Below are positions 1 to 6,206 of a stretch of DNA of 9,496 nucleotides, one piece after another. Each line of letters opens with the position of its first letter. The first letter of the stretch is position 1. The DNA is taken from contig JAEYPQ010000047.1 of the NCBI GenBank assembly GCA_023410645.1, positions 1-9,496 on the forward strand, given 5' to 3'. Made by a program: the position numbers and the translations under genes. The notes under the pieces are model-generated. The model saw nothing but the letters and a program-made list of their open reading frames with translations. It searched no databases and was not told the origin of the DNA. Source of the stretch: Bacillota bacterium. GTDB taxonomy: Bacteria > Bacillota > Clostridia > TANB77 > CAG-465.

Positions 1-1
1 G

Positions 2-1558
2 GCGACGGTGGACAGGCTCCGGTACGCGATCGCAGAGATCGGAAAGAACGCGGAGCGGCGGACCGAGTACACGCACACGGGCTGGCGGAAGATCGGCGGA
101 AAGTGGTGCTACCTCTACCACGGCGGCGCGATCGGCGCGGAAGGCGTGAGCGTGGATCTGGGCAGCGGAATGCAAACCTACCGTCTGGACGGCGGCGGCG
201 CACCGGAATTTGAGAAACTGACGCCGTCGGAGGGTCTGGCGGTGGACCTGCTCTACCAGGCGGTGGTGGCGGACCACATCGCGATCCCGCTGCTCTCCAT
301 GGTGTACCTGGCCCCTTTACGGGACGCGCTGATGCGCGGCGGCATCTCTCCTTCGTTCTCGATCTTCCTGCACGGAAGCACAGGCACCCGAAAAAGTACC
401 GTCAGCGCGCTGGCGCTTTCGCATTTCGGCAACTTCAACGCCCGAAACCTTCCGGCCAGCTTTCAGGACACTTCCAACTACGTCCGGAAAAAGGCGTTCC
501 TCCTCAAAGACATGCCGCTTATCGTGGACGACTACCACCCAGTCACCAGCCAGCAGGAACGCCGGAAGCGCGAGGACACCGCGCAGAGCCTCTCCCGAGC
601 CTTCGGCGACGGCAGCGAGCGCGGGCGAATGAACTCCAGCCTTCAGCTGCAGGAAGCGATGCCTCCCCGTTGCGTGGCAATCCTCTCCGGCGAAGACATG
701 CCGGTGATCGGCGAGAGCGGCATGGCGCGGTACTACATCATCAACGTGGGCAAGGAGGATGTCCCCCTGGGTGAGGAGATGACCAATATGCAGGACATGG
801 CACGGGATGGGTACCTGCAGCGGGCGATGCGCGGCTATATCGAATGGCTGCTTCCCCGGATGGACGCGCTGCCGGGCCAGCTCAACAAGCGGTTCAAGCA
901 ATACCGCGGTGACGCACAGAAGGCGGTGACCGATAAGGGCGCCCACGCGCGTATGCCGGAGGTCATTGCCCACCTGATGATCGGGTACGAGCAGATGACG
1001 CTGTACATGATCCACCAGGGCGTGATGACTGATACGGAAGGCGCGGAGGCGATCGACCGAGCCTGGCGGGTGATCGTCACCAATACCTGCAGGCAGAGTG
1101 ACGAGGCCAAGGACGACCGGCCCAGCCGGATGTTCCTGACGGCGCTGCAGGAGATGATCGCCACCAAGCTGGTGTTTGTCCGGGACCTGGCCGCACAGGA
1201 CAACGGCGCGCCGGGCGGCCGACAGATGATCGGGTACATGGACGCCACCAACTACTACCTGATTCCGGGCATGAGTTACTCCACGGTGTCCGAGATCTAC
1301 CGGCGCAAGGGCATGGAGTTCCCCCTCCGTGAGAAGGGCCTTTACAAGCAGATGGTCGAGGACGGCGTGCTTCAGCCCGACCTTACGGCAAAGCGGAGCA
1401 CGAAGGTCAAGCTGATCGACGGGAAGGCGCAGCGGCTTCTCTGGATCCCAAGAAAGGCCATCGACGGGCAGGTGCGGACGGAAGAGCAGCTTCGGATCAA
1501 CCCGCTCCGGGAGCGGGAGCCGGGCGAAGACGACGAGGACGACGAGACGCCGTTCTAG
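2..1558 (+). CDS. P-loop ATPase, DUF927/primase-helicase-like, phage replication (5' end outside window)
   Basis: Probably the ATPase/helicase half of a phage replication protein that remodels or unwinds DNA at the fork. The reading frame is open to the left edge, so the true start and perhaps a primase domain lie outside; a GTG at 8 is only a possible start. Numbering from that GTG: a Walker A motif (HGSTGTRKST) at residues 122-131, a hydrophobic strand ending in two Asp (LIVDDYH) at about 171-177 as Walker B, and a sensor-1-like strand (CVAILSGED) at 222-230. A basic segment near residues 440-490 resembles a winged-helix end. The tail is very acidic (EDDEDDE). The fold class is clear from the motifs; the family name (DUF927-like) and replicative role are inferred from resemblance and from its place ahead of phage genes. 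The stop TAG overlaps the next gene's Shine-Dalgarno. Confidence 0.75.
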   Translation, partial: ATVDRLRYAIAEIGKNAERRTEYTHTGWRKIGGKWCYLYHGGAIGAEGVSVDLGSGMQTYRLDGGGAPEFEKLTPSEGLAVDLLYQAVVADHIAIPLLSMVYLAPLRDALMRGGISPSFSIFLHGSTGTRKSTVSALALSHFGNFNARNLPASFQDTSNYVRKKAFLLKDMPLIVDDYHPVTSQQERRKREDTAQSLSRAFGDGSERGRMNSSLQLQEAMPPRCVAILSGEDMPVIGESGMARYYIINVGKEDVPLGEEMTNMQDMARDGYLQRAMRGYIEWLLPRMDALPGQLNKRFKQYRGDAQKAVTDKGAHARMPEVIAHLMIGYEQMTLYMIHQGVMTDTEGAEAIDRAWRVIVTNTCRQSDEAKDDRPSRMFLTALQEMIATKLVFVRDLAAQDNGAPGGRQMIGYMDATNYYLIPGMSYSTVSEIYRRKGMEFPLREKGLYKQMVEDGVLQPDLTAKRSTKVKLIDGKAQRLLWIPRKAIDGQVRTEEQLRINPLREREPGEDDEDDETPF

Positions 1559-1570
1559 GAGGCTGAGGCA

Positions 1571-1849
1571 ATGGCACAGGGCGACGGGCTGCGGGCGAAG
1601 TGCCCGTACTTCAAGGCTAGGGTGAACTGGGCAGGCGCTTCGTACATCCAGTGCCTTGCGCTAGAACGATGGATGTGCAGTTTCGTTCCGGTCTGCAACC
1701 ATCATCGCGTTTTTTTAGCGGGACACCATCTGTACGTTCATGGATGCAAACGGAGAGATGAAGTCTACAAATCCAACTGCTGCAATGGCGGGTACTGTTT
1801 CATCCGAGAGCAATTTGAGCAAGGAGGATTACAAGATGCTGACGTTTGA
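1571..1849 (+). CDS. Small Cys-rich phage protein, unknown function
   Basis: A 92-residue protein of unknown role. AGGAGG at 1557-1562, overlapping the previous stop, sits 8 bases before the ATG, which supports real translation. Cysteines lie at 11, 28, 36, 42, 59, 70, 71 and 76. The opening CPYFK, a Cys after about 15 residues, and a late cluster of Cys resemble the small 'CPxFK...C' proteins common in clostridial phages, which probably bind zinc. The match is by eye. The second half is visibly richer in A/T than its neighbours, and the last residues run through the next gene's ribosome site, so the end may be diverged. It overlaps the DUF3102 gene by 14 bases. Confidence 0.55.
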   Translation: MAQGDGLRAKCPYFKARVNWAGASYIQCLALERWMCSFVPVCNHHRVFLAGHHLYVHGCKRRDEVYKSNCCNGGYCFIREQFEQGGLQDADV

Positions 1850-2771
1850 CATGGACAACATGCCGGTGACGGCAGAGCGGACAATCGAAACCATCGAGGG
1901 CGAGATACAGATACTGAAGGCCCAGACGGCACAGAACATCGTGGAGATCGGGCGGCGTCTGACCGAGGCCAAGGGGATGTTGCAGCACGGCCAGTGGCAG
2001 GGCTGGCTTGAGAACAACGTGCAGTTCTCCTACCGTACGGCCGCCCGGTTTATGCAGGTGGCGGAGCGGTTCGAGAATGTGTCAGCGCTGGCACATTTGG
2101 AGGCAAGCAAGATCTACGCGCTCCTGGACGTGCCCGCGGATCAGCTGGAGGGTTTTGTCGAGGAGCACGACGTGGAGAGCCTCAGCGCCCGGCAGCTGCA
2201 GGACGCCATCAAGGCGCAGAGGGCGGCGGAGGAAAGGGCCGCCCAGCTCCAGATCGACCTTGATGACGAGAAGGAAAAGGCTAAGCTGGCCGTCGAGAAT
2301 GCTCGGAAGGCGGGGCAGAAGGAATCTGAGCAGACGCTCCGCGCTGCGGTGAAGGAGAAGCGGGAAGCGCTTGACAAGGCCCGCGAGGCCGAGCGGAAGC
2401 TGAAGGAACTGCAGGATACCGACGAAAAGGACGACGAGGAGTCCGAGGAGCTGAAGGCAGCGAAGGAAAAGGTCCGGCAACTGGAAGAGGACCTTGAAAA
2501 AGCCAAGGCGGAGATCGGCAGCAAGATTCCGGACGACACGGCTGCGGAGTTAGAGCGGCTCCGCAAGCTGGAGAAGACAGCGCCGAACGCGGAGGTCATC
2601 CGGCTCCGAGACGGGTACGAGCGGCTGATCCGGGAGTTCGACACGGTGCTGGCGCTGCTCGGCGAGGCCACGGCGACGGACGAGACCACAGGGCGGAAGT
2701 ACGCGGTCGCGATCCGGGTGGCACTGGATAAGATGGCCGGGAAGCTGGACGAGATGGCGGAGGTGGCGTGA
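1836..2771 (+). CDS. DUF3102 family coiled-coil protein
   Basis: A 311-residue protein of the DUF3102 family, found in phages and mobile elements of Firmicutes; its biochemical role is not known. Residues about 13-80 carry the typical family signature: AQNIVEIGRRLTEAKGMLQ, then HGQWQGWLENN, then YRTAARFMQVAERF. From about 118 to 230 it is a long charged helix rich in Glu, Lys and Ala with many REAERKLKEL-like heptads, so it probably forms a coiled coil and oligomerises. The open frame extends up to an ATG at 1740, but I choose 1836: AAGGAGG at 1821-1827 lies 8 bases before it, and the family signature starts soon after. The stop TGA overlaps the following ATG (TGATG), which suggests translational coupling. 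Confidence 0.85.
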   Translation: MLTFDMDNMPVTAERTIETIEGEIQILKAQTAQNIVEIGRRLTEAKGMLQHGQWQGWLENNVQFSYRTAARFMQVAERFENVSALAHLEASKIYALLDVPADQLEGFVEEHDVESLSARQLQDAIKAQRAAEERAAQLQIDLDDEKEKAKLAVENARKAGQKESEQTLRAAVKEKREALDKAREAERKLKELQDTDEKDDEESEELKAAKEKVRQLEEDLEKAKAEIGSKIPDDTAAELERLRKLEKTAPNAEVIRLRDGYERLIREFDTVLALLGEATATDETTGRKYAVAIRVALDKMAGKLDEMAEVA

Positions 2772-3079
2772 TGGAAATCACGGAAAAGGGCTTGATGGAA
2801 AAGCTCGCCGCCTTAGGTGACATCACCGAGGCGTAGCGTAACAAGATCACCTGCGACCTGGTCGGGCATAGCCGGATCGTCACGATGTGCTTTGGGTACG
2901 TCAACTGCGCTCGCTGCGGGGAACAAGTTGCGGACCGGTTGGGCGGTTACGGATACAGCGATGCGCCGAACGCTGTGGTGGTCAGCCATGATTGTCCGGC
3001 CTGCCACGAGAATTACGACAAGATGGCCTGGCGTGACAAGCTGTTTGCGCCCGATCCGTTCGCCCGCGAAGAGGAGTAA
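2771..3079 (+). pseudogene. Zinc-ribbon phage protein interrupted by an in-frame TAG
   Basis: One reading frame of 102 sense and stop-interrupted codons. The ATG at 2771 is coupled to the previous stop and has GGAGGTGG at 2759-2766. Codon 22 (2834-2836) is TAG, after which the same frame continues as RNKITCDLVGHSRIVT and ends at TAA 3077-3079. The downstream half has CxxC pairs at 46/49 and 75/78 (counting the TAG as a codon), which make a plausible zinc ribbon. The ending WRDKLFAPDPF resembles small clostridial phage proteins I recall with similar GHSRI and CARCGE motifs. An ATG at 2885 could restart translation but has no good ribosome site and would drop the GHSRI part. Possible explanations are nonsense mutation, amber suppression or sequencing error. 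The function is unknown. Confidence 0.7.
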
Positions 3080-3083
3080 GACA

Positions 3084-3146
3084 ATGGATCGGGTTTTTGA
3101 ATGGCTTCTTCAAAGGCTTGAGGGCTGCTTTATTACTTTTCGATAG
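3084..3146 (+). CDS. Possible 20-residue micro-ORF before the PcfK-like gene
   Basis: ATG at 3084 follows GAGGAG (3070-3075) by 8 bases and encodes MDRVFEWLLQRLEGCFITFR before TAG at 3144-3146. The stop overlaps the AGGAGG (3145-3150) of the next gene, the same TAGGAGG arrangement seen at 1556-1562. This would let ribosomes ending here start the PcfK-like gene. The peptide is amphipathic and hydrophobic. It may be a leader peptide or chance; only spacing and context support it. Confidence 0.35.
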   Translation: MDRVFEWLLQRLEGCFITFR

Positions 3147-3156
3147 GAGGATCCAC

Positions 3157-3513
3157 ATGGAAAAGGAAATGGCGATCGATGCGATCAGGGACGAGATGGC
3201 CGCAAGCGCGAAGGACTTGAACGTGCAGTACATCGGGGAACAGCTTACCCGGCACATCATGGCGCATCCAGCGGACGCGCCGAAGTTCTACGCGGAGGGC
3301 AAGAACATCGCGGGGGCGATGAAGAAGCTCGAGGACTACGCTAGGCAGCACAAGAGTGGCGTCATGGCTTGCGTCGACCCGGACACGGGGATGAGGATCA
3401 TCTACGAGTATTACGGGGTCAGGACGGGCGGGGCGCAGCCGGTCAGGCACTGCGCACCGGTTGCCTCGTCGGCGGATCTGGACTTGGATGCGTTGCTGGG
3501 AGGCGTCGGCTGA
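3157..3513 (+). CDS. PcfK-like protein, AcrIIA9-related family candidate
   Basis: A 118-residue acidic protein. I choose the ATG at 3157 because AGGAGG (3145-3150) lies 6 bases upstream; the frame opens earlier (ATG 3097) but without such a site. The helical N-terminus (IGEQLTRHIMAHP at about 26-38) is followed by EGKNIAGAMKKLEDYA, then a segment ending IIYEYYGV (81-88), and a short acidic end DLDLDALL. This order recalls the PcfK family, where a conserved aromatic segment closes the domain. PcfK-type genes sit beside pcfJ on conjugative plasmids such as pCF10, and here the next gene is PcfJ-like. Some members (AcrIIA9) inhibit Cas9, so an anti-CRISPR role is possible but not shown. The family call is by eye plus neighbourhood. 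It overlaps the next ATG (TGATG). Confidence 0.6.
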   Translation: MEKEMAIDAIRDEMAASAKDLNVQYIGEQLTRHIMAHPADAPKFYAEGKNIAGAMKKLEDYARQHKSGVMACVDPDTGMRIIYEYYGVRTGGAQPVRHCAPVASSADLDLDALLGGVG

Positions 3514-5228
3514 TGTGCATGCACGCGAAGCCTCCGAAGGAACACCGGATCGAGGACGCCAAACCACTTGGCCAAGCAGCTACCGCGAAGCTGAGCGCGG
3601 CGCAGCGCAGGGCCGAACGGTCTATCACCAGCGTACTCGTTCATGCCGGCGAACTGGTATCTCCGCGGGCTGTCGACGCCGTGATGGATGAGATGATCGA
3701 CTTCATCTGGAAGTACGGCAAGGGAAAAGACAGGTACTGCGTGTGCTCTATCTGCAAAGCCTCGTTCCCGATCCCCGATGGAATCAAGCGCCTGCATTAT
3801 AAGCCGACGACTTGTCCGATCTGCGGAAAAACTGCGATGGCGGTTGACGCATGGCGCGGACGCAAATGGGCGGTACAGGAATTTTATCTGGCAGAATGGC
3901 GCAAGAGCACGATCGACCCGAACGTGATCGTGATGGTCGGATCCTACTGCCGCAGGGACTGCAGCGGGCCGAATCCGGAAGCTGCACAAACCATCATCCT
4001 CCCAATCGGCCTGTACGCATATCGGTACGGCGAATACGCCGTCTGCTTCAAGCGCGAGTTTCAGTATATCCCGTGGCAGAACATGCTGGACGAGCCCTAC
4101 AGTTACTGGGAGCCGCGAAAGAAATGCACCAGCGCGAAGGGTGTGTACATGGGCTACAATATTCAGCGCGTCTTGAACGTACGCGAATGGCACCGGGAAG
4201 CAATCGCCAGAACACCATTCGAGAAGACCTGGTCGCTTCTTACGCCGGACGTCGGGCGGTATGTGTGCGCGGACTACGCGGCCGATATGGAGGCGATCGC
4301 GAAGCACCCGTATTTGGAGTACATGGCGAAGATGGGGCAGGTCGCGCTTGCTCGGCAGGGGCTTGACGGGTACCCGAGGGGCATCATCAACCACCGGGGC
4401 AGGACCGCCCAGGAAGTGCTCAACATGACGGGACGTGATCTGCGGGACGTCAAGGCGCTGAAGATCAAGCTCGACGTGCGTATGCTGCTCCTGAAACAGA
4501 CGCTCAACCACAACGGGATCGACTGGCCGATGGCGAGAATTGCAGAGATCAACGCCCACTCGAACCAGATTGACTTCTACTGGATGAACGAGGCGCTGGG
4601 GCGGTTTCCGGCGAGCCTGACCGAGAAGGCTGCGAAGTATCTGTTTATGGTGTACGCGGACAGCACTCGATGGCAGGACCGGTCCGACCTGCGCGACTAC
4701 TGGAGCCAGTTGACCCAGCTGGGCATTGACTTCGGAGAAGAGCAGGTGTCGCTGCCGAAGAACCTGGCCGAGATGCACCAGCGGATGACCGATCGGATCA
4801 ACCTGATGAAGGCGGAAGAACAGGCGCGAAAAATCAATGCGGAGATGGCTGGGCGGCAGAAAGAGCTGGCGGCGTTCCAGAAGCGCCTGCCGGAACTGGA
4901 ACGGATGTATGGGTTCGAGTTCGACGGCCTGGTACTTAGGCCCATGCGATCGGTGGACGAGGTCATCCAGGAGGGAAACGCGCTGGCGCACTGCGTGGCC
5001 AACTACGCGACGAGCTACATTTCCGGCAACATCGTACTGTGCGCGCTTCGCCGGGCGGAAGCGCCCGACGAACCATTCCGGACAGTGGAATTCAGCGCGA
5101 AGGGCGAACTCCGGCAATGCCGGGGAATCAAGAACGACCGTGGCGGAATCCCGGTGGATGTCAAGAAATCCGTCGACGCTTTCTTTGAGGCATTTCGGCG
5201 TCGTGAGACAAGGAGGAAGAGCGCATGA
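3513..5228 (+). CDS. PcfJ-like protein with zinc-ribbon
   Basis: A 571-residue protein of the PcfJ-like family, known from conjugative plasmids, integrative elements and phages; its activity is not established. I choose the ATG at 3513, coupled to the preceding stop and preceded by GGGAGG at 3498-3503; the frame also opens at 3369, inside the previous gene. Features seen: two Cys pairs, C78/C81 and C101/C104, forming a likely zinc ribbon; an aromatic-rich middle region; a helical charged stretch near residues 425-465; and the family hallmark EGNALAHCVANY with His493-Cys494-Val495, followed by VEFSAKGELRQCRG. The length is close to what I expect for complete members. The partner PcfK-like gene is directly upstream. 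The stop overlaps the next start (ATGA). Confidence 0.85.
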   Translation: MCMHAKPPKEHRIEDAKPLGQAATAKLSAAQRRAERSITSVLVHAGELVSPRAVDAVMDEMIDFIWKYGKGKDRYCVCSICKASFPIPDGIKRLHYKPTTCPICGKTAMAVDAWRGRKWAVQEFYLAEWRKSTIDPNVIVMVGSYCRRDCSGPNPEAAQTIILPIGLYAYRYGEYAVCFKREFQYIPWQNMLDEPYSYWEPRKKCTSAKGVYMGYNIQRVLNVREWHREAIARTPFEKTWSLLTPDVGRYVCADYAADMEAIAKHPYLEYMAKMGQVALARQGLDGYPRGIINHRGRTAQEVLNMTGRDLRDVKALKIKLDVRMLLLKQTLNHNGIDWPMARIAEINAHSNQIDFYWMNEALGRFPASLTEKAAKYLFMVYADSTRWQDRSDLRDYWSQLTQLGIDFGEEQVSLPKNLAEMHQRMTDRINLMKAEEQARKINAEMAGRQKELAAFQKRLPELERMYGFEFDGLVLRPMRSVDEVIQEGNALAHCVANYATSYISGNIVLCALRRAEAPDEPFRTVEFSAKGELRQCRGIKNDRGGIPVDVKKSVDAFFEAFRRRETRRKSA

Positions 5229-5389
5229 ACCAGCCGATCTTGCCCGACTGCGAGAACTGCGGGCTGCGCGAGGGCTGCAGCCGGCGGACGGCGGGGAGCT
5301 TCTGCACCAGATGGTGCACTGATCCGGCGAATGACCCGATGCTCCTGGCGCAACAGCCGAAGCCCTGGGAGGACGAACCGGAAGCCTAG
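5225..5389 (+). CDS. Small Cys-rich protein, unknown function
   Basis: A 54-residue ORF, ATG at 5225 overlapping the PcfJ-like stop, with AGGAGG (5211-5216) 8 bases upstream, and a TAG stop at 5387-5389. Cysteines at 9, 12, 18, 27 and 31 give a CxxC-x5-C-x8-C-x3-C pattern, suitable for a metal site or disulfides. The second half is Pro/Asp/Glu-rich (QQPKPWEDEPEA). I do not recognise the family. Coupling to PcfJ and the good ribosome site argue that it is real. Confidence 0.6.
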   Translation: MNQPILPDCENCGLREGCSRRTAGSFCTRWCTDPANDPMLLAQQPKPWEDEPEA

Positions 5390-5412
5390 ACCATGAACGA
5401 AGGAGGGATACG

Positions 5413-5973
5413 ATGAACGCCGTCCAAATTCTGGAGCGGTGCCGGCAGGCGCCGCAGGACCGGGAGTCGATCATGCAGCGGATCCAGCGGTACCGGGACG
5501 GCGCCATGAGCATTTCCAGGTATGGCGTGTCTGCCGGCGGGCACGGGACCGGTGGAGAGGACAAGCTGGCGGAGATCGCCTCGCAGATTGACGAGGCGGA
5601 GCGCGCCCGCGCCCAGCGGGACCGGGAGTACGTGGCCGAGGTCGCCGCGGCTTGCACGCTGCTGGACAGGCTGCCGGATCAGGAAAGCCGGGTGCTGCAC
5701 CTATACTACGTTCAGGGCGACACGCTGAACCTGATCTCGGAGCGGATGCACAACAGCTACGGCTATGTGCGGAAGCTGAAGTCGGACGGGCTGGCGCTGG
5801 CTCAGACGATCGGACTGGTCGATGTGGCCCGGGCGCTGCCGCCTTGGTACAACGAACAGGAGCTAAGGCGGTTGGACGAGGTAGCGCAGACCGGCGGGCT
5901 CAGCGCCTCGCAGCGTGTACTGGTTGACGCGGAGCGCGCGGCACTCCGGGAGGCAATGAGGAGCGCGTCATGA
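5413..5973 (+). CDS. Sigma-70 region-4-like phage transcription regulator (DUF1492-like)
   Basis: A 186-residue protein that probably activates late phage genes. AGGAGGG at 5401-5407 lies 5 bases before the ATG. Residues about 1-75 are a charged helical region. Residues 83-135 (LLDRLPDQESRVLHLYYVQG, then TLNLISERMHNS with YGYVRKLKSDGLALAQ) have the layout of sigma region 4: a helix with a conserved 'L..LP..E..VL.L.Y' entry and then a helix-turn-helix for DNA contact. No region 2 is present, so it is not a complete sigma factor. It resembles the DUF1492/ArpU-type regulators placed before the HNH-terminase block in Firmicutes phages. The name is by resemblance; the HTH is more certain. The stop overlaps the next ATG (ATGA at 5970-5973). 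Confidence 0.7.
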   Translation: MNAVQILERCRQAPQDRESIMQRIQRYRDGAMSISRYGVSAGGHGTGGEDKLAEIASQIDEAERARAQRDREYVAEVAAACTLLDRLPDQESRVLHLYYVQGDTLNLISERMHNSYGYVRKLKSDGLALAQTIGLVDVARALPPWYNEQELRRLDEVAQTGGLSASQRVLVDAERAALREAMRSAS

Positions 5974-6206
5974 GGATGCGGATTCCGGAAGCGCTCGGGC
6001 CGGAGGAAGAAGCGGCGCTGGTTGGCCGGATGCGCCGGGGAGACTCATCAGCCCGTGCGGCGCTGATCGAGGGGAACCTGCGAACGGTGAGCGAGAGGGT
6101 TGAGCTTCCGGGTGGATTGGTATTCGTGAGGGTGCATGATGACAGAGGGGTAAGCCCGGAAGGAGGGAAACGGGATGGCGAGGCCGAGAAACCCGGAGAC
6201 GGATGA
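5970..6206 (+). CDS. Short protein resembling sigma-70 region 1.2/2.1 (fragment)
   Basis: A 78-residue ORF, coupled by ATGA to the regulator above. Residues 8-42 read like the front of a sigma-70 core domain: LGPEEEAALVGRMRRGDSSA, then RAALIEGNLRTV, matching the pattern 'EE..L..R...GD..AR..LIE.NLRLV'. After residue 43 the resemblance ends, and the last 30 or so residues are Gly/Arg-rich and run into the next gene by 32 bases. The parts of region 2 that bind the polymerase clamp and the -10 element are absent. It may be a decayed sigma gene, a deleted one, or a short adaptor. I see no single shift that restores the rest. Confidence 0.45.
   Translation: MRMRIPEALGPEEEAALVGRMRRGDSSARAALIEGNLRTVSERVELPGGLVFVRVHDDRGVSPEGGKRDGEAEKPGDG
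6105..6162 (+). repeat. Inverted repeat reaching the Shine-Dalgarno of the 371-residue gene
   Basis: CTTCCGGG (6105-6112) and CCCGGAAG (6155-6162) are perfect 8-base inverted copies with a 42-base loop. The right arm enters the ribosome site GAAGGAGGG (about 6159-6167) of the gene starting at 6175. If the arms pair in RNA they could lower its translation. The long loop makes this weak, and chance in GC-rich DNA is possible. Confidence 0.3.

Noticed and set aside
1740..1835. Longer N-terminus for the DUF3102 protein
   Set aside because: The extra 32 residues are Ser/Asn/Met-rich without family similarity, and the strong AAGGAGG at 1821-1827 is placed for the ATG at 1836.
2141..2689. Ser/Phe-rich minus-strand ORF of 182 codons
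   Set aside because: It is the reverse of the Glu/Lys coiled coil of the DUF3102 gene, where GAG and AAG codons read as Ser/Phe/Leu on the other strand.
3411..5657. Very long open frame on the minus strand (748 codons)
   Set aside because: It lies opposite PcfK, PcfJ, the small Cys protein and the regulator, which have ribosome sites and family motifs. Its protein shows no domain and is Arg/His/Val-biased, as expected from the reverse of GC-rich codons.
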